53,901 nt of DNA, taken from positions 34,872-88,772 of the forward strand of contig MNCI01029521.1 of assembly GCA_015680685.1 (NCBI GenBank), in the 5' to 3' direction. Under the pieces are notes generated by a model. It worked only from the letters and a program-made list of their open reading frames with translations. It had not been told where the DNA came from and ran no database searches. Below are positions 34,983-44,247 of this stretch, one piece after another (positions within the stretch are counted from its first letter, which is position 1; each line of letters starts with the position of its first letter). Source of the stretch: Gnetum montanum. Taxonomy: Eukaryota > Streptophyta > Gnetopsida > Gnetales > Gnetaceae. A program made the position numbers and the translations under genes.

Positions 34983-35763
34983 TGATGAATCATCATTTAG
35001 TTAACTACGATATTGTAGCCTGTCTCCTCATCTATAAATAAGAGGTAGATAATTCCAATAGGCATGTTTTTGTCAATTCTTAGTTTAAGTGTTAAGTTTT
35101 AGTAGTTCTTTCTCCCAACCCTTTTTCCCCCAGTGCATGCCCGTAGTGTGGTGATTGTAATTGTACGAAACCTTTATTCGAGTCTGACATACTTGGACAC
35201 ACACATGACTAGAAATAAAGATCAAGATTACTTCATCATTGCAGCATTCACTTAGCTTAATTATTTAATTAATTGTTATTTACTGCTTTCCTAGTTCATC
35301 CCTTCTCACCCTAAACTCTTGTTAAACGTGGAATGATTACGACTTGATCACAAGAATTTAAGTGTGACTACTTGGTAACCTAGTAGCGTACCTAGGATCT
35401 GCACTTGGTAATCCCAGTGATAGTTGTGCATCAAGTCCAAGATGTGTACAGATGATTGAGGAACGGATGCTCATCGCACTTAGGCTAGTTTAGATTCTCT
35501 CTCACCCTTCTCTCTTAGCCTGGTTAATATTATCTTCCCTTGCCTTGAAGAGTAGCATTAGTATAGAAACATATCATACACCTCATTCTGGACTAAACCA
35601 TACATGACAAAGTTAACACTAGTCTAGATGGGAAGATAGCAAACTGTGACCCAAGGATAACTGTCTAGATACCACAACTAGTTTGTCTGCGGAGTTCGAC
35701 CGGATCGTGCATGAAACCCTTGTATTCATATGGTTGAGTGTAGGGGTACCTTGCCACTCATCA
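34983..35763 (+). repeat. Element D 3' LTR
   Basis: This 781-bp LTR starts TGATGAATCATC, with a single degenerate GATATT unit, TATA box CTATAAATAAGAGG near 35031 and AATAAAG near 35214. It ends CTCATCA, then GCATA. It contains the uninterrupted sequence of the site where E entered the 5' LTR. Confidence 0.93.
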
Positions 35764-35768
35764 GCATA

Positions 35769-37590
35769 CAACAAAGTTGTGCTAGTAAAATTAGAATATG
35801 AAAAGGACTATGAAAAGCTAAAGGAAGATGGCTCTATAAATACTAATGAAATGGTGATGGTAGTTGACATAGAAAAATTAAAGATAACAAATTAGTAGCT
35901 AAGAAATGAGATATGGAAGAGAACTAGAAAATATTTAGAATATATTTCCAAGACTACTGAGCTAGCCTTGACAATTAAGAATGAAAATAATGAAGTGTTG
36001 AATAAGCTTTAAATACTTTAGAAAGAATATGAAAAAGATATAAAGCATCTAGAAAATATCATGAAGATAATAAATGAAGCACATATAGGAGATTTGATCA
36101 AGGCAAGTTAGGTAATTAATTAGCTTAGAAAACAACTAAAAAATCAACAAACAATGGTAGGTAATGAAGAAATAATATTTAATATTATCATCAACAAAGA
36201 ATCAACATAACAATAGGAAGAAGGCTAGTTAGTAGCTAAAGAAGAAGTTGATCCTAGATAGTCTATTATAGAAACCCCATCCCCATCCCTTAGAATCATA
36301 AAAATATATAGGATAGAATTCCCACACACACCCCACCAACCCCACCCCCCCCCCCCCTTTTTTTTTACTTTTGACAAATGTCAAGTGATGTGTTGTTAAA
36401 TATGAATATTTGATGTACTAAAGGTGAATTGCTGAATATATGTGTGATAATTTTGTGTGATAATTTTTGATCATTTGTGAGTGATGGAAAGGAAATGTAT
36501 TGTAAATTTATTTTCTTCATCCATGTTTCGACAACATGGGTTTCTCTTTAATTTACCCCACTTAAACAAGAAGAAGAGAAAATCCATTCACATGGAATCA
36601 ACACAATAAGTCACACAAAAAAACATTTCTAAGATTGAAGGGAAGTGTTAGATGATAATTGTGGGATATCAATACTTGACCAATCTTATGAGATGATGTT
36701 TATGTGCATTACAGTAAAGAACAAAACCAACTATGAAGAGTTACACTAATTATGAAAAGTCATGACTATTAAGGCATGATAAAACAACCTATGAATACAT
36801 GAGAAGTGTAAGGAAAAACTATGAGATCTATGCATAACTAAGTACATTGAAGACGGTGTAAGGAAAAAGTAGTTTAAGTAGAAGAGAATACATGGGACAC
36901 CATCCATTTTAGGAAACCTAAAACTCAAGTCACATGGAAATTGAATGAGCCTAGAATAGGAAGACATTTGTAGGTGGAAGATGATGGTAAGATGTGTAAT
37001 ATAGAATACACATAAAAAAGAGAATCACACATAGATAGAATGGAATAATTCATAAAACTAAATCAAATCCAACAAGTAGGTATAAAAATCATTGGAAAAG
37101 TGAGAATGAATCAAGTCCTTTTATGAATAATAAACATTGATGAAGAAAGATGAAAACATCATTCATGATGAATACATATGATTGTAACCAAAGTCATGAG
37201 GAAGTAGGTAAAGGTGAGGTTTGCTTATGTGAAGAATGAAATATGAAACTTACTAACGACCATGTTTTGAGAAAGAAAAATTGAATAGTCATATAAATGT
37301 CTATTTTGTACAAGCTAGACTACATTAACAAGTAGCAAGCTCACAACTAACGAGTTAAGTGAGTGAATCTTAATTCTCGATAGATAAAGAATACATAAAA
37401 ATGAATATGAAAATTGTAGTAGAAAGAAGAAAGTCCATCAAAGATGGGCATACTTGTTACTATAGGGAAATTTGAAGTTTCAAATAATGGAATAAATTAT
37501 AATTCATTCTATTGAAGAAAAAATTCACAATGTAAACCTATAGATAACAATATTGGTGGAGAACATATTTTATTCTTGGAAGGAGGGGGA
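35769..37590. other. Old A-rich intergenic DNA
   Basis: Continues the sequence interrupted at 19073. The first 400 bases are Lys/Glu-codon-rich broken frames of unknown origin. A homopolymer pair C13-T10 lies at 36345-36367. From 36400 to 37590 no gene or known repeat was recognised. Confidence 0.4.
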
Positions 37591-37735
37591 TGTTGCAACC
37601 CTAAAATAATTATAATATAGGTACGCCCCAAGATATATAGTCTAATTAGAACTTTGTAACTCAACAGTGCCCACCAAAATTAAACTTGCGACATGAAGCT
37701 TTCAAATCAAAGTTCTTACCATTAGGTTAATTTTT
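37591..37735 (-). repeat. tRNA-derived SINE copy (S6)
   Basis: On the minus strand it reads AACCTAATGGTAAGAACTTT at the A-box end. The other end, GTTGCAACCC, equals the GTTCCAACACCC tail with changes. The internal part TAGGTACGCCCCAAGATATA matches S1. Confidence 0.65.
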
Positions 37736-37804
37736 TTATTCTAATCAAAATTATTACCACTAGGCTAATTTTTTTTAATTTTTGTAATCAATTCATTTCC
37801 ATAT

Positions 37805-37897
37805 ATATTCAAATTAGAATTTTATAACTTAGCATTGCCCACCATAGTCAAACCCATAACTTGGAGCTTCAAAATCAAGAGTATTACATAGGTAAGA
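37805..37897 (-). repeat. SINE fragment (S7)
   Basis: Shares TTATAACTTAGCATTGCCCA and AACCCATAACTTGGAGCTTC with the body of S4 and S6 on the same strand. Both ends are lost. Confidence 0.5.
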
Positions 37898-38433
37898 GGT
37901 TTTTAGTGATATATTACTATGTTGCTTAGAACATGTGGCATGTGGTTTGCAAACCATTGTGGGATATGTTACTATGATAGATTTTTATATTTTGTTCAAG
38001 ATTTATAATACTATTCTGTTGGCTATATGGGTATTGGACCCCATAAAATATATATATTAAAAATAAAAATTTAAAGAAGAAAAGTAAAGGAGTACTACAA
38101 AGAGGATAAACTCCAAATTAGGAAAAAGAAAAGGCCTAACGGTTTTGGGATGCCTTTTCAAGTTTTTATTATTACAACCAATGTTGAAAAACCTTCCCTC
38201 TAGGGTAGGAAATTAGATATTCCACAAAAAGATTAACATTGGGTGGAGAGGGAGGAGGGCCCTACCTTGTCAATAGAATCAACATTATCAAAAAAAATTA
38301 AATTATCTTTATACCTTGACTAATAGCTACAAATGAATTATTAGGAGTTAAAGTATCTTGAACATGTAATCACAAATACATAGATTTGACATGTTTTTTA
38401 TTATGAAGAACCATTTGAATCAATAATAGATTT

Positions 38434-38810
38434 CTATGAGACCTTAGGAACAAATATTTGTTTCTCCTTATTTATTAAAGAATTCTTTGAAATTGATTTG
38501 ATTGGAACCTTTCTAAAAGGTACATTTTGTTGAAAAATAGTAAAAAAAAAGGGTGGGCTAACTATTGTAACATCATTAGAAGAAATCATTGTAGGATTTG
38601 TAGTATTTGTAGAAAAACCCTTAGGAGGATCTATAACTTTTGTAAAAGAAACCTTAGTAGTGTTTGTAGTAGCTTGATGTTGACATGCTTGCATAGTCCT
38701 TTTTTATTTTTTTGCAGCATAAAAGGATATGAATCAAACATATGACCCTCTTTGTAGCATAAAAGGCTCAATGCTCATATTGCCAAGGCAAGGTCTTAGG
38801 AGGCGTGGGG
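38434..38810 (-). pseudogene. Possible LINE ORF1-like relic
   Basis: On the minus strand, LPWQYEH (about 38790) followed after a shift by CYKEGHMFDSYPF recalls the zinc knuckle of plant LINE ORF1 proteins. A Thr/Ser/Pro/Lys-rich open stretch follows to 38434. The match is short and partly guessed, and other origins are possible. Confidence 0.3.
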
Positions 38811-39169
38811 GATGAGCAAAAGCCTAATTTCTTTTGAGTAGTTATACACAGGCTTGAATTCAGGTTTTTGAGCTTGAGAAACAAGCATCTTACCATCCCT
38901 CTAGGTGGTGGTCCCTATTTAAATTCATAACTCAAGCTTAAAAATAAGATTCTAAATGAGCACCTTACTAATTCTTTTTTTTTATTTATCATTTTTAATT
39001 TTATATAATATATTCTTAAGTCATAAGAGGTGGCTTGGAGGTTAAGTGTAATCACTTGAAAAGAGATAAGGCTTTCACTTATTTATTTAGCTTCCTAGGA
39101 CCCTCCTTGTGTTAGTAATAATAATTTAAGATATTATAGATATGAATAATTTTTGTTGATGATAACCAC

Positions 39170-39350
39170 TTGAGGTAATGAGATGACTCAAGTGGTTTTA
39201 ATTATGTAACACGGATTTGTAGGCAAAAGATTACTAGTTTGAACCACACTTGATGTACAATTATATTCTCTGTAAAATTCATGGAAGTGTCATGATAAGT
39301 ATGTATTGAGGATAAATATTAAAAAACAGTTTTAAATTCCAACATCACCC
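39170..39350 (+). repeat. Possible second tRNA-like SINE family
   Basis: A-box-like ATGACTCAAGTGGTTTTAA near 39180 is followed about 45 bases later by a good B-box match, AGTTTGAACCACAC (39236-39249). The end AATTCCAACATCACCC (39335-39350) resembles the tail of the main SINE family. A single copy in this window limits confidence. Confidence 0.45.
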
Positions 39351-40100
39351 ACATTTAAAAAATAATTTAAAAAATACTTTAAAAACTGATTATACATCGG
39401 TAGTCGCATTTTCAAAAGAATCTACAATTATGGCTTTTAAGGCAATGATATTTTACATTATGTTGGCTGTCTATGATGCCCTTCGTGGTTGGGGTTTGTT
39501 TGGATTTTTCTATCTGCTTCATCTGGTTTCTAAAAATATCTTGGACCAAAGTTCAACATAAGACATTAATTTCGAAAAACTATGTATGAAAAGCTAAAAA
39601 AACCAAGACCCTTCAAAATATAAGAAATAGTAAAAAATCATATGCATTTTCGAATTGGGGGAAACGTACTTACGAGTGATCGACCTGCATGCTTACTTGT
39701 AGTTTAACTGTTTTCTGGGTACTTGATCCACTGGTTCCCGGGATTCGCTTAAAATAACATGCGATTCTCTGCCTAGAAAAACAAGACGGAACATGCCGAG
39801 GAACATGTTGCCTTGAACCAATAACTTGGAAATAAAACACCAGTGTATTTTTTTTTTTACATTTCGTTGCAGTTAAAAGTCACTGAGAGGACCCGGATGC
39901 GATGCAACTTCATTTGTAATTTTAATTTTTACATTAAAACCCCGAGACGGCAGCTTGACAATGCTGATGGCAGGTGCTGTGGTTGCGAGTTCCAATGCCA
40001 TACACAGCAGGCACGCACATGAATCCACAACGCACGCAATGGCGAGTGGTGCCAGCCACGAAGCAACGCTTTGGACAGGCGGGCTCGTAATCGTAGTCGT
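39351..40100. other. Upstream region of the thaumatin-like gene
   Basis: Low-repeat DNA whose GC content rises toward the gene. A TTGAC core (W-box-like) occurs at 39955. Nothing else can be assigned. Confidence 0.4.
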
Positions 40101-40108
40101 AGTCGGGC

Positions 40109-40116
40109 TATAAAGG
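40109..40116 (+). promoter_or_regulatory. TATA box of the thaumatin-like gene
   Basis: CTATAAAGGGAGG lies 107 bases upstream of the ATG. Transcription would start near 40140. The leader is A/C-rich (CAACAACAAGACCACCACCA), as in many plant 5' UTRs. Confidence 0.7.
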
Positions 40117-40215
40117 GAGGCCACGGAAAGCGTTCACAGCACAATCGATCAAAGCATCATATCTCTGCAACAACAAGACCACCACCAACAACAGAAGAAG
40201 AAAAGGAGAGAAAAC

Positions 40216-40995
40216 ATGGCTTCATCGGCGAAAATAGCGATAGCATTGGCGGTGGCAGCACTGGCCGTAGTAGCCGGAGAGTCGGCTCGGGCTGAACATG
40301 GAAAGGAGGCGAAGGTGCGCGTGACGGTGCGAAATAACTGCAGCTTCCCGATCTGGCCGGGCGCGTACCCGGGCCACGACGTGGCCACGAGCAAAAACGT
40401 GGTGAAGCCAGGCCAATCAGCGTGGCTCGACATCCACCCATGGCTATACGACACATACATTTGGGCCCGCACCGGCTGCACCTTTCACGGCGGCCCTAAA
40501 GCCGAGGCACAGTGCGTCCCCGGCAACTGCGGCAGCGGCTACCAGTTCCGTTGCCACTACGGCGGCCTCCCCTCCGAAGCTCCGCCCGTGTCCACCGCCA
40601 TCTTCCGCAAATTCAAATTCAACGTCGACCTCTCCAGCGGCTTCAGCATCCCCGTCTCCGTCGCCCCCAACAACGTGGGCACCGGCGCCGTCAACGTCAC
40701 CCGCGTCGCCCATGCTTGCCGCAGCGCCCCCTTCATGGGCTGCGCCAGCGACTTGAATGCGCATTGCCCACTTCAGATGCGCGTGTTGGGGGGTTCTGGC
40801 ACCGGCCGTGGGCGTGACGCCGTGCTGGCCTGCTCTCCGATGAAGACGACGAGGGACATGACCTCCTATTACCGCATGCTTAAGAGGATTTGCCCCTGCA
40901 CTCATCCTCTCTCTCCTTCTTCCCAGACCACTCGTTCATCCATCGCACAAGGTTATACTGTTACCTTCTGCCCCTCTTCCCTAGGCCCTGCATAG
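40216..40995 (+). CDS. Thaumatin-like protein (PR-5 family), divergent, intronless
   Basis: The protein has 259 residues. The start at 40216 has good plant context (AAAACATGGCT) and is followed by a signal peptide (hydrophobic IAIALAVAALAVVAG, cleavage likely near residue 26), so it is probably secreted. Thaumatin-fold landmarks are RVTVRNNCSFPIWPGAYPG (35-53), WARTGC (83-88), GNCGSGYQFRC (103-113), PVSVAP (146-151), GCASDLNAHCP (175-185) and the C-terminal YTVTFCP (247-253). There are 12 cysteines (42, 88, 100, 105, 113, 168, 176, 184, 206, 226, 228, 252) against 16 in large and 10 in small family members. The YCC segment of domain II is missing and replaced by a Gly/Arg-rich loop (192-201). 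Of the acidic-cleft REDDD residues, R85, D138 and D179 appear kept, while the usual Glu and one Asp are not. The family is linked to defence and glucan binding; function here is inferred. The coding region is far richer in G+C than its surroundings. Confidence 0.92.
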   Translation: MASSAKIAIALAVAALAVVAGESARAEHGKEAKVRVTVRNNCSFPIWPGAYPGHDVATSKNVVKPGQSAWLDIHPWLYDTYIWARTGCTFHGGPKAEAQCVPGNCGSGYQFRCHYGGLPSEAPPVSTAIFRKFKFNVDLSSGFSIPVSVAPNNVGTGAVNVTRVAHACRSAPFMGCASDLNAHCPLQMRVLGGSGTGRGRDAVLACSPMKTTRDMTSYYRMLKRICPCTHPLSPSSQTTRSSIAQGYTVTFCPSSLGPA

Positions 40996-41032
40996 CTTCA
41001 GTTTTCCTCCTTTTCACCGTTTTCTATTCATG

Positions 41033-41038
41033 AATAAA
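41033..41038 (+). terminator. Polyadenylation signal of the thaumatin-like gene
   Basis: AATAAA lies 38 bases after the stop codon, in a T-rich 3' region. Confidence 0.6.
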
Positions 41039-41304
41039 ACCACCTCCTTCAGTTATGTTTCTGCTTGCATCGTTCAATCGTTGCGTATTTACGTGTTTGT
41101 ATTACTGGTACCTCTCATCCGTTTGTTCTGCCATCCGTTTCCATATCTCAAGGTGTTGTTGCTTTTTAAGCAAAGCTCGATACGATGATGCCTCTCAAAC
41201 CTTCTCGTTTTGCTCTATGCAACCTTTATTATTTTTGCATTTTCAGGGAGGATGGTTATGTTTAATGAATGAGATTTAGCGAGTTTCTTGTCTCTTCTGT
41301 TTTT

Positions 41305-41352
41305 CGACTCTGCCTTTACCCGATGAGAAAACTCTGCCTTTACCCGATGAGA
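41305..41352 (+). repeat. Short tandem duplication, 23 bp x 2
   Basis: CTCTGCCTTTACCCGATGAG plus AAA occurs twice in a row downstream of the thaumatin-like gene. Confidence 0.8.
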
Positions 41353-41669
41353 AATAAATACAACGGCTTGCGGCAAATCGAACAGCGTTAGTAACATTAC
41401 ATCTATGCACTAAAAGAATTCGATTCGTTGGCTCATATGCAAACTGATTTTAAAAAAAGTTCAACATGCATCTATCCGTCATCATGTTCCTGACCCATGA
41501 CGATGACCCCGTTTTGCTTTTTCTTTTTTCGGCAGAGATACGCGTGAATGTGAGTTATAGCGGAAACTTTGACGCTTCTAAAGGTCAATCCATGCAAATG
41601 CAATGTTTTCCTTGCACGCCCCGTCCCAAACTTGATTTCGGTATGACCCAAACTTGGCCCTTCGGCCTT

Positions 41670-41863
41670 CGGTTACCACCGTTCGTGATTTCCGTCTGTT
41701 TATTCATTCATACTCCCTTGTTTTCTGTGATCTGTGTCATGCCATGAATCTTGACCACTTAACAATCGGTTACCACCGTTCGTGATTTCCGTCTGTTTAT
41801 TCATTCATACTCCCTTGTTTTCTGTGATCTGTGTCATGCCATGAATCTTGACCACTTAACAAT
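41670..41863 (+). repeat. Perfect 97-bp tandem duplication
   Basis: The stretch 41670-41766 (starts CGGTTACCACCGTTCGTGAT, ends CCACTTAACAAT) is repeated without a visible change at 41767-41863. Such identity indicates a very recent duplication or an assembly artefact. It contains no gene. Confidence 0.92.
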
Positions 41864-42089
41864 GAAATGAAGTTTCTGGTAAGATTTAAAGTTTCTCGTA
41901 AGATTTAGAACAGGAAAACATAGGTAAGATTTTAATGCACAATGCAGACATGAAGAACAAAGCAAGAATTCGAGGCTGCGACCATTTCAATGCTGCGACC
42001 ATTTCAATCTATATGTATAGATTTAGACAATTTCATTGGAAATTATGAAATACGTACACATTGCGGATTTAATGCGTTTCTGTACACGC

Positions 42090-42788
42090 TCCCGAATCCG
42101 AGAACAGTTTGTCTATACACGCTCAATCCAACGAGAACAGTTTGTCAAAATTTATCCCCGAATCCAACAAGAACAGTTTGTCAAAATTTATCCCCGAAAC
42201 CAGTTTGTCAAAATTTATCCCCGAATCCAACAAGAACAGTTTGTCAAAATTTATCCCGAATCCAACCAGACCAGTTTGTCAAAATTTATGCCCGAATCCA
42301 ACAAGAACAGTTTGTCAAAATTTATCCCCAAATCCAACCAGACCAGTTTGTCAAAATTTATCCCCGAATCCAACAAGAACAGTTTGTCAAAATTTATCCC
42401 CGAATCCAACCAGACCAGTTTGTCAAAATTTATCCCCAAATCCAACAAGAACAGTTTGTCAAAATTTATCCCCGAAACCAGTTTGTCAAAATTTATCCCC
42501 GAATCCAACAAGAACAGTTTGTCAAAATTTATCCCGAATCCAACCAGACCAGTTTGTCAAAATTTATGCCCGAATCCAACAAGAACAGTTTGTCAAAATT
42601 TATCCCCAAATCCAACCAGACCAGTTTGTCAAAATTTATCCCCGAATCCAACAAGAACAGTTTGTCAAAATTTATCCCCGAATCCAACCAGACCAGTTTG
42701 TCAAAATTTATCCCCAAATCAACAAGAACAGTTTGTCAAAGTTTATCCCCGAATCCAACCAGACCAGTTTGTCAAAATTTATCCCCAG
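42090..42788 (+). repeat. 36-bp minisatellite with higher-order repeat
   Basis: About 19 units. The basic unit is 36 bp, with core CAGTTTGTCAAAATTTATCC. Two variants, ending CCAACAAGAA and CCAACCAGAC, largely alternate (a 72-bp dimer). A 27-bp short unit (ending CCCCGAAAC) and a 35-bp unit (ATCCCGAATCC) recur exactly 278 bp apart (42196 and 42474). The array is therefore two copies of an eight-unit block of 278 bp. The first unit at 42100 is diverged. Because 36 is a multiple of 3, long open frames appear in several phases, and these are not genes. Confidence 0.92.
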
Positions 42789-43250
42789 TTGCGAATCTCC
42801 AGCGCATAGCATTACAGAGTAATCTGTGCAAGTTAACAACGTAACATCATAATTCATTATAGACCATAGACAGCTATTATGCGGCTCTTCAATCCGGGAG
42901 TGTTATAAGTTAAAAACTCTACTAATCCCGTTGTTGACAAGTTGACTCACGGCAGAAATAGAATTTACAATAAAACTAAAAAGAGCACCATAATCTATAT
43001 GGAAATTGGAGACTGGACTCATTTTTGTTAAATCCAGGAAAAACATAAAGGATATATTGGACTGCTACAAAACCTTAAAACATTTGGGAAGAAAGTTGAA
43101 AATATCATTAATGTAATGCCCTTAGGAAATAGGATCAATATAAAAGAAAACAATCAACAATTCATATTATAATTCACTTCAACATGAGCCAAAAATAAGC
43201 AAAATAAAAGGATATGTTTTTCATCCTCAATGCTTTGTTTAAATATGCTC
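42789..43250. other. Intergenic DNA, nothing recognised
   Basis: AT-rich DNA with no supported frame. It may include the far 3' part of the minus-strand LINE that follows. Confidence 0.4.
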
Positions 43251-44247
43251 TTCTTTTGGTAAATTAATCTAACAACCTATCTCAATAAGGAGATGATGAG
43301 AAGTCATTCTTGCTCTAGCAATTTGATTTCTTAAATAATTAGGAATAGTTAAGAATAGATGTTTTTTAGTACCAGATAACCTCGTCTAATACTTTTTCTT
43401 TTACATTCTTGCCAAAGACCCTTTTGTTTAAAGCATATCTTCCATTACAATATTCCATGACTAAAGTCATAATTTTTTTTATGCAACTATCTATTTTCTT
43501 GTGTAGCATTCATTATCTCTGTAGCATAATTGACTTCTTTCATGTGACACAACTATTGAGTATATGCAATAAATTGATAAATAACTACAACTTTAAGAGG
43601 CAACAAAATATCATAAGGAGCATGCATTTTCACTTGAAATTCACATAAATGAACATACTCTAATTTTTTCCAATTATGTGTGGAAAAAGAAGATCCCCAT
43701 ACAACACACCCAAATAATAATACAAGTTGAATAACATTACGAAATAGTTTTCTTCTCAATTCCTATGCCAAAATTTGTTTCCTATTGCAATTATATCTTA
43801 GAGGAAAAAAAGCACACATGCCACATAAATCCCTTTGAGCCATAAGGGTATTTCAAATTTAATACTAGCAAGTTCAACTCCCAAATATTTATAAGATTAA
43901 CAAATTTTAAGTCTTTTTTTCTTAAGAAAAAAATTATAATTTTTATTTCTAGTGCCACAAATTAGAAATTTAGTCCTATCAATATTGACTTTCATATTTA
44001 AATGCTTGCAGTAGTCATGGAGGATTTGAAGCATGCAATTTAATCTTATAGCTGAATTTGCTATCAAGGCCACATCATTTGCAAAGACAAGCATGCTAAA
44101 AAATAATCCATTTACTTACACAGCATGATTAGAAGCATTTTGCATCCATTCATTCAATTAATCTATAAATATGCCAAAAAAGGGTAGGTGATAGAGGACA
44201 ACCTTATTTAACTCCTCTTGACTTTTTTGATAATTATTTTTCTGCAG
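43251..44247 (-). pseudogene. Decayed LINE reverse transcriptase, cut by element F
   Basis: Read on the minus strand from 44247: GCPLSPTLFGIYID (about 44205-44160), then LVFANDVALIANSA (44092-44050), where the catalytic FADD reads FAND. HLNMKVNIDRTKFLICGT (to 43960) follows. Further on come VLLFGCVVWGSSF (about 43720-43690) and WKKLEYVHLCEFQVKMHAP, the usual post-RT block. Many stops and shifts, and the Asp-to-Asn change, make it dead. The 5' part would lie beyond element F, outside the window. It differs in type from the relic at 960-2310. Confidence 0.8.

Larger units (their letters stand above)
19074..35763 (+). mobile_element. Element D: non-autonomous LTR retrotransposon (gag + ORF2), hosting element E
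   Basis: Flanked by GCATA (19069-19073, 35764-35768). Without the nested E and its extra CCTAG it would be about 8.65 kb. The order is 5' LTR, tRNA-Asp primer site, gag, noncoding spacer with internal promoter-like block and leader intron, the longest ORF2 of the three copies, polypurine tract, 3' LTR. No protease, reverse transcriptase or integrase motif is present. Confidence 0.93.

Noticed and set aside
36345-36367. C13-T10 homopolymer pair as a regulatory or triplex-forming element
   Set aside because: Homopolymer runs are common slippage or assembly products, and nothing nearby gives it a role.
40157-40905. Long open frames on the minus strand and in other + frames over the thaumatin-like gene
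   Set aside because: They result from the high GC content of the real gene. The + frame from 40216 alone has a signal peptide, family motifs and a start context.
41990-42844. Three + strand frames of about 240-280 codons and minus frames with 12-residue repeats
   Set aside because: The 36-bp minisatellite is a multiple of three and has no stop in several phases. The 35-bp units shift phase, so no single product is conserved. No promoter or start context is evident.
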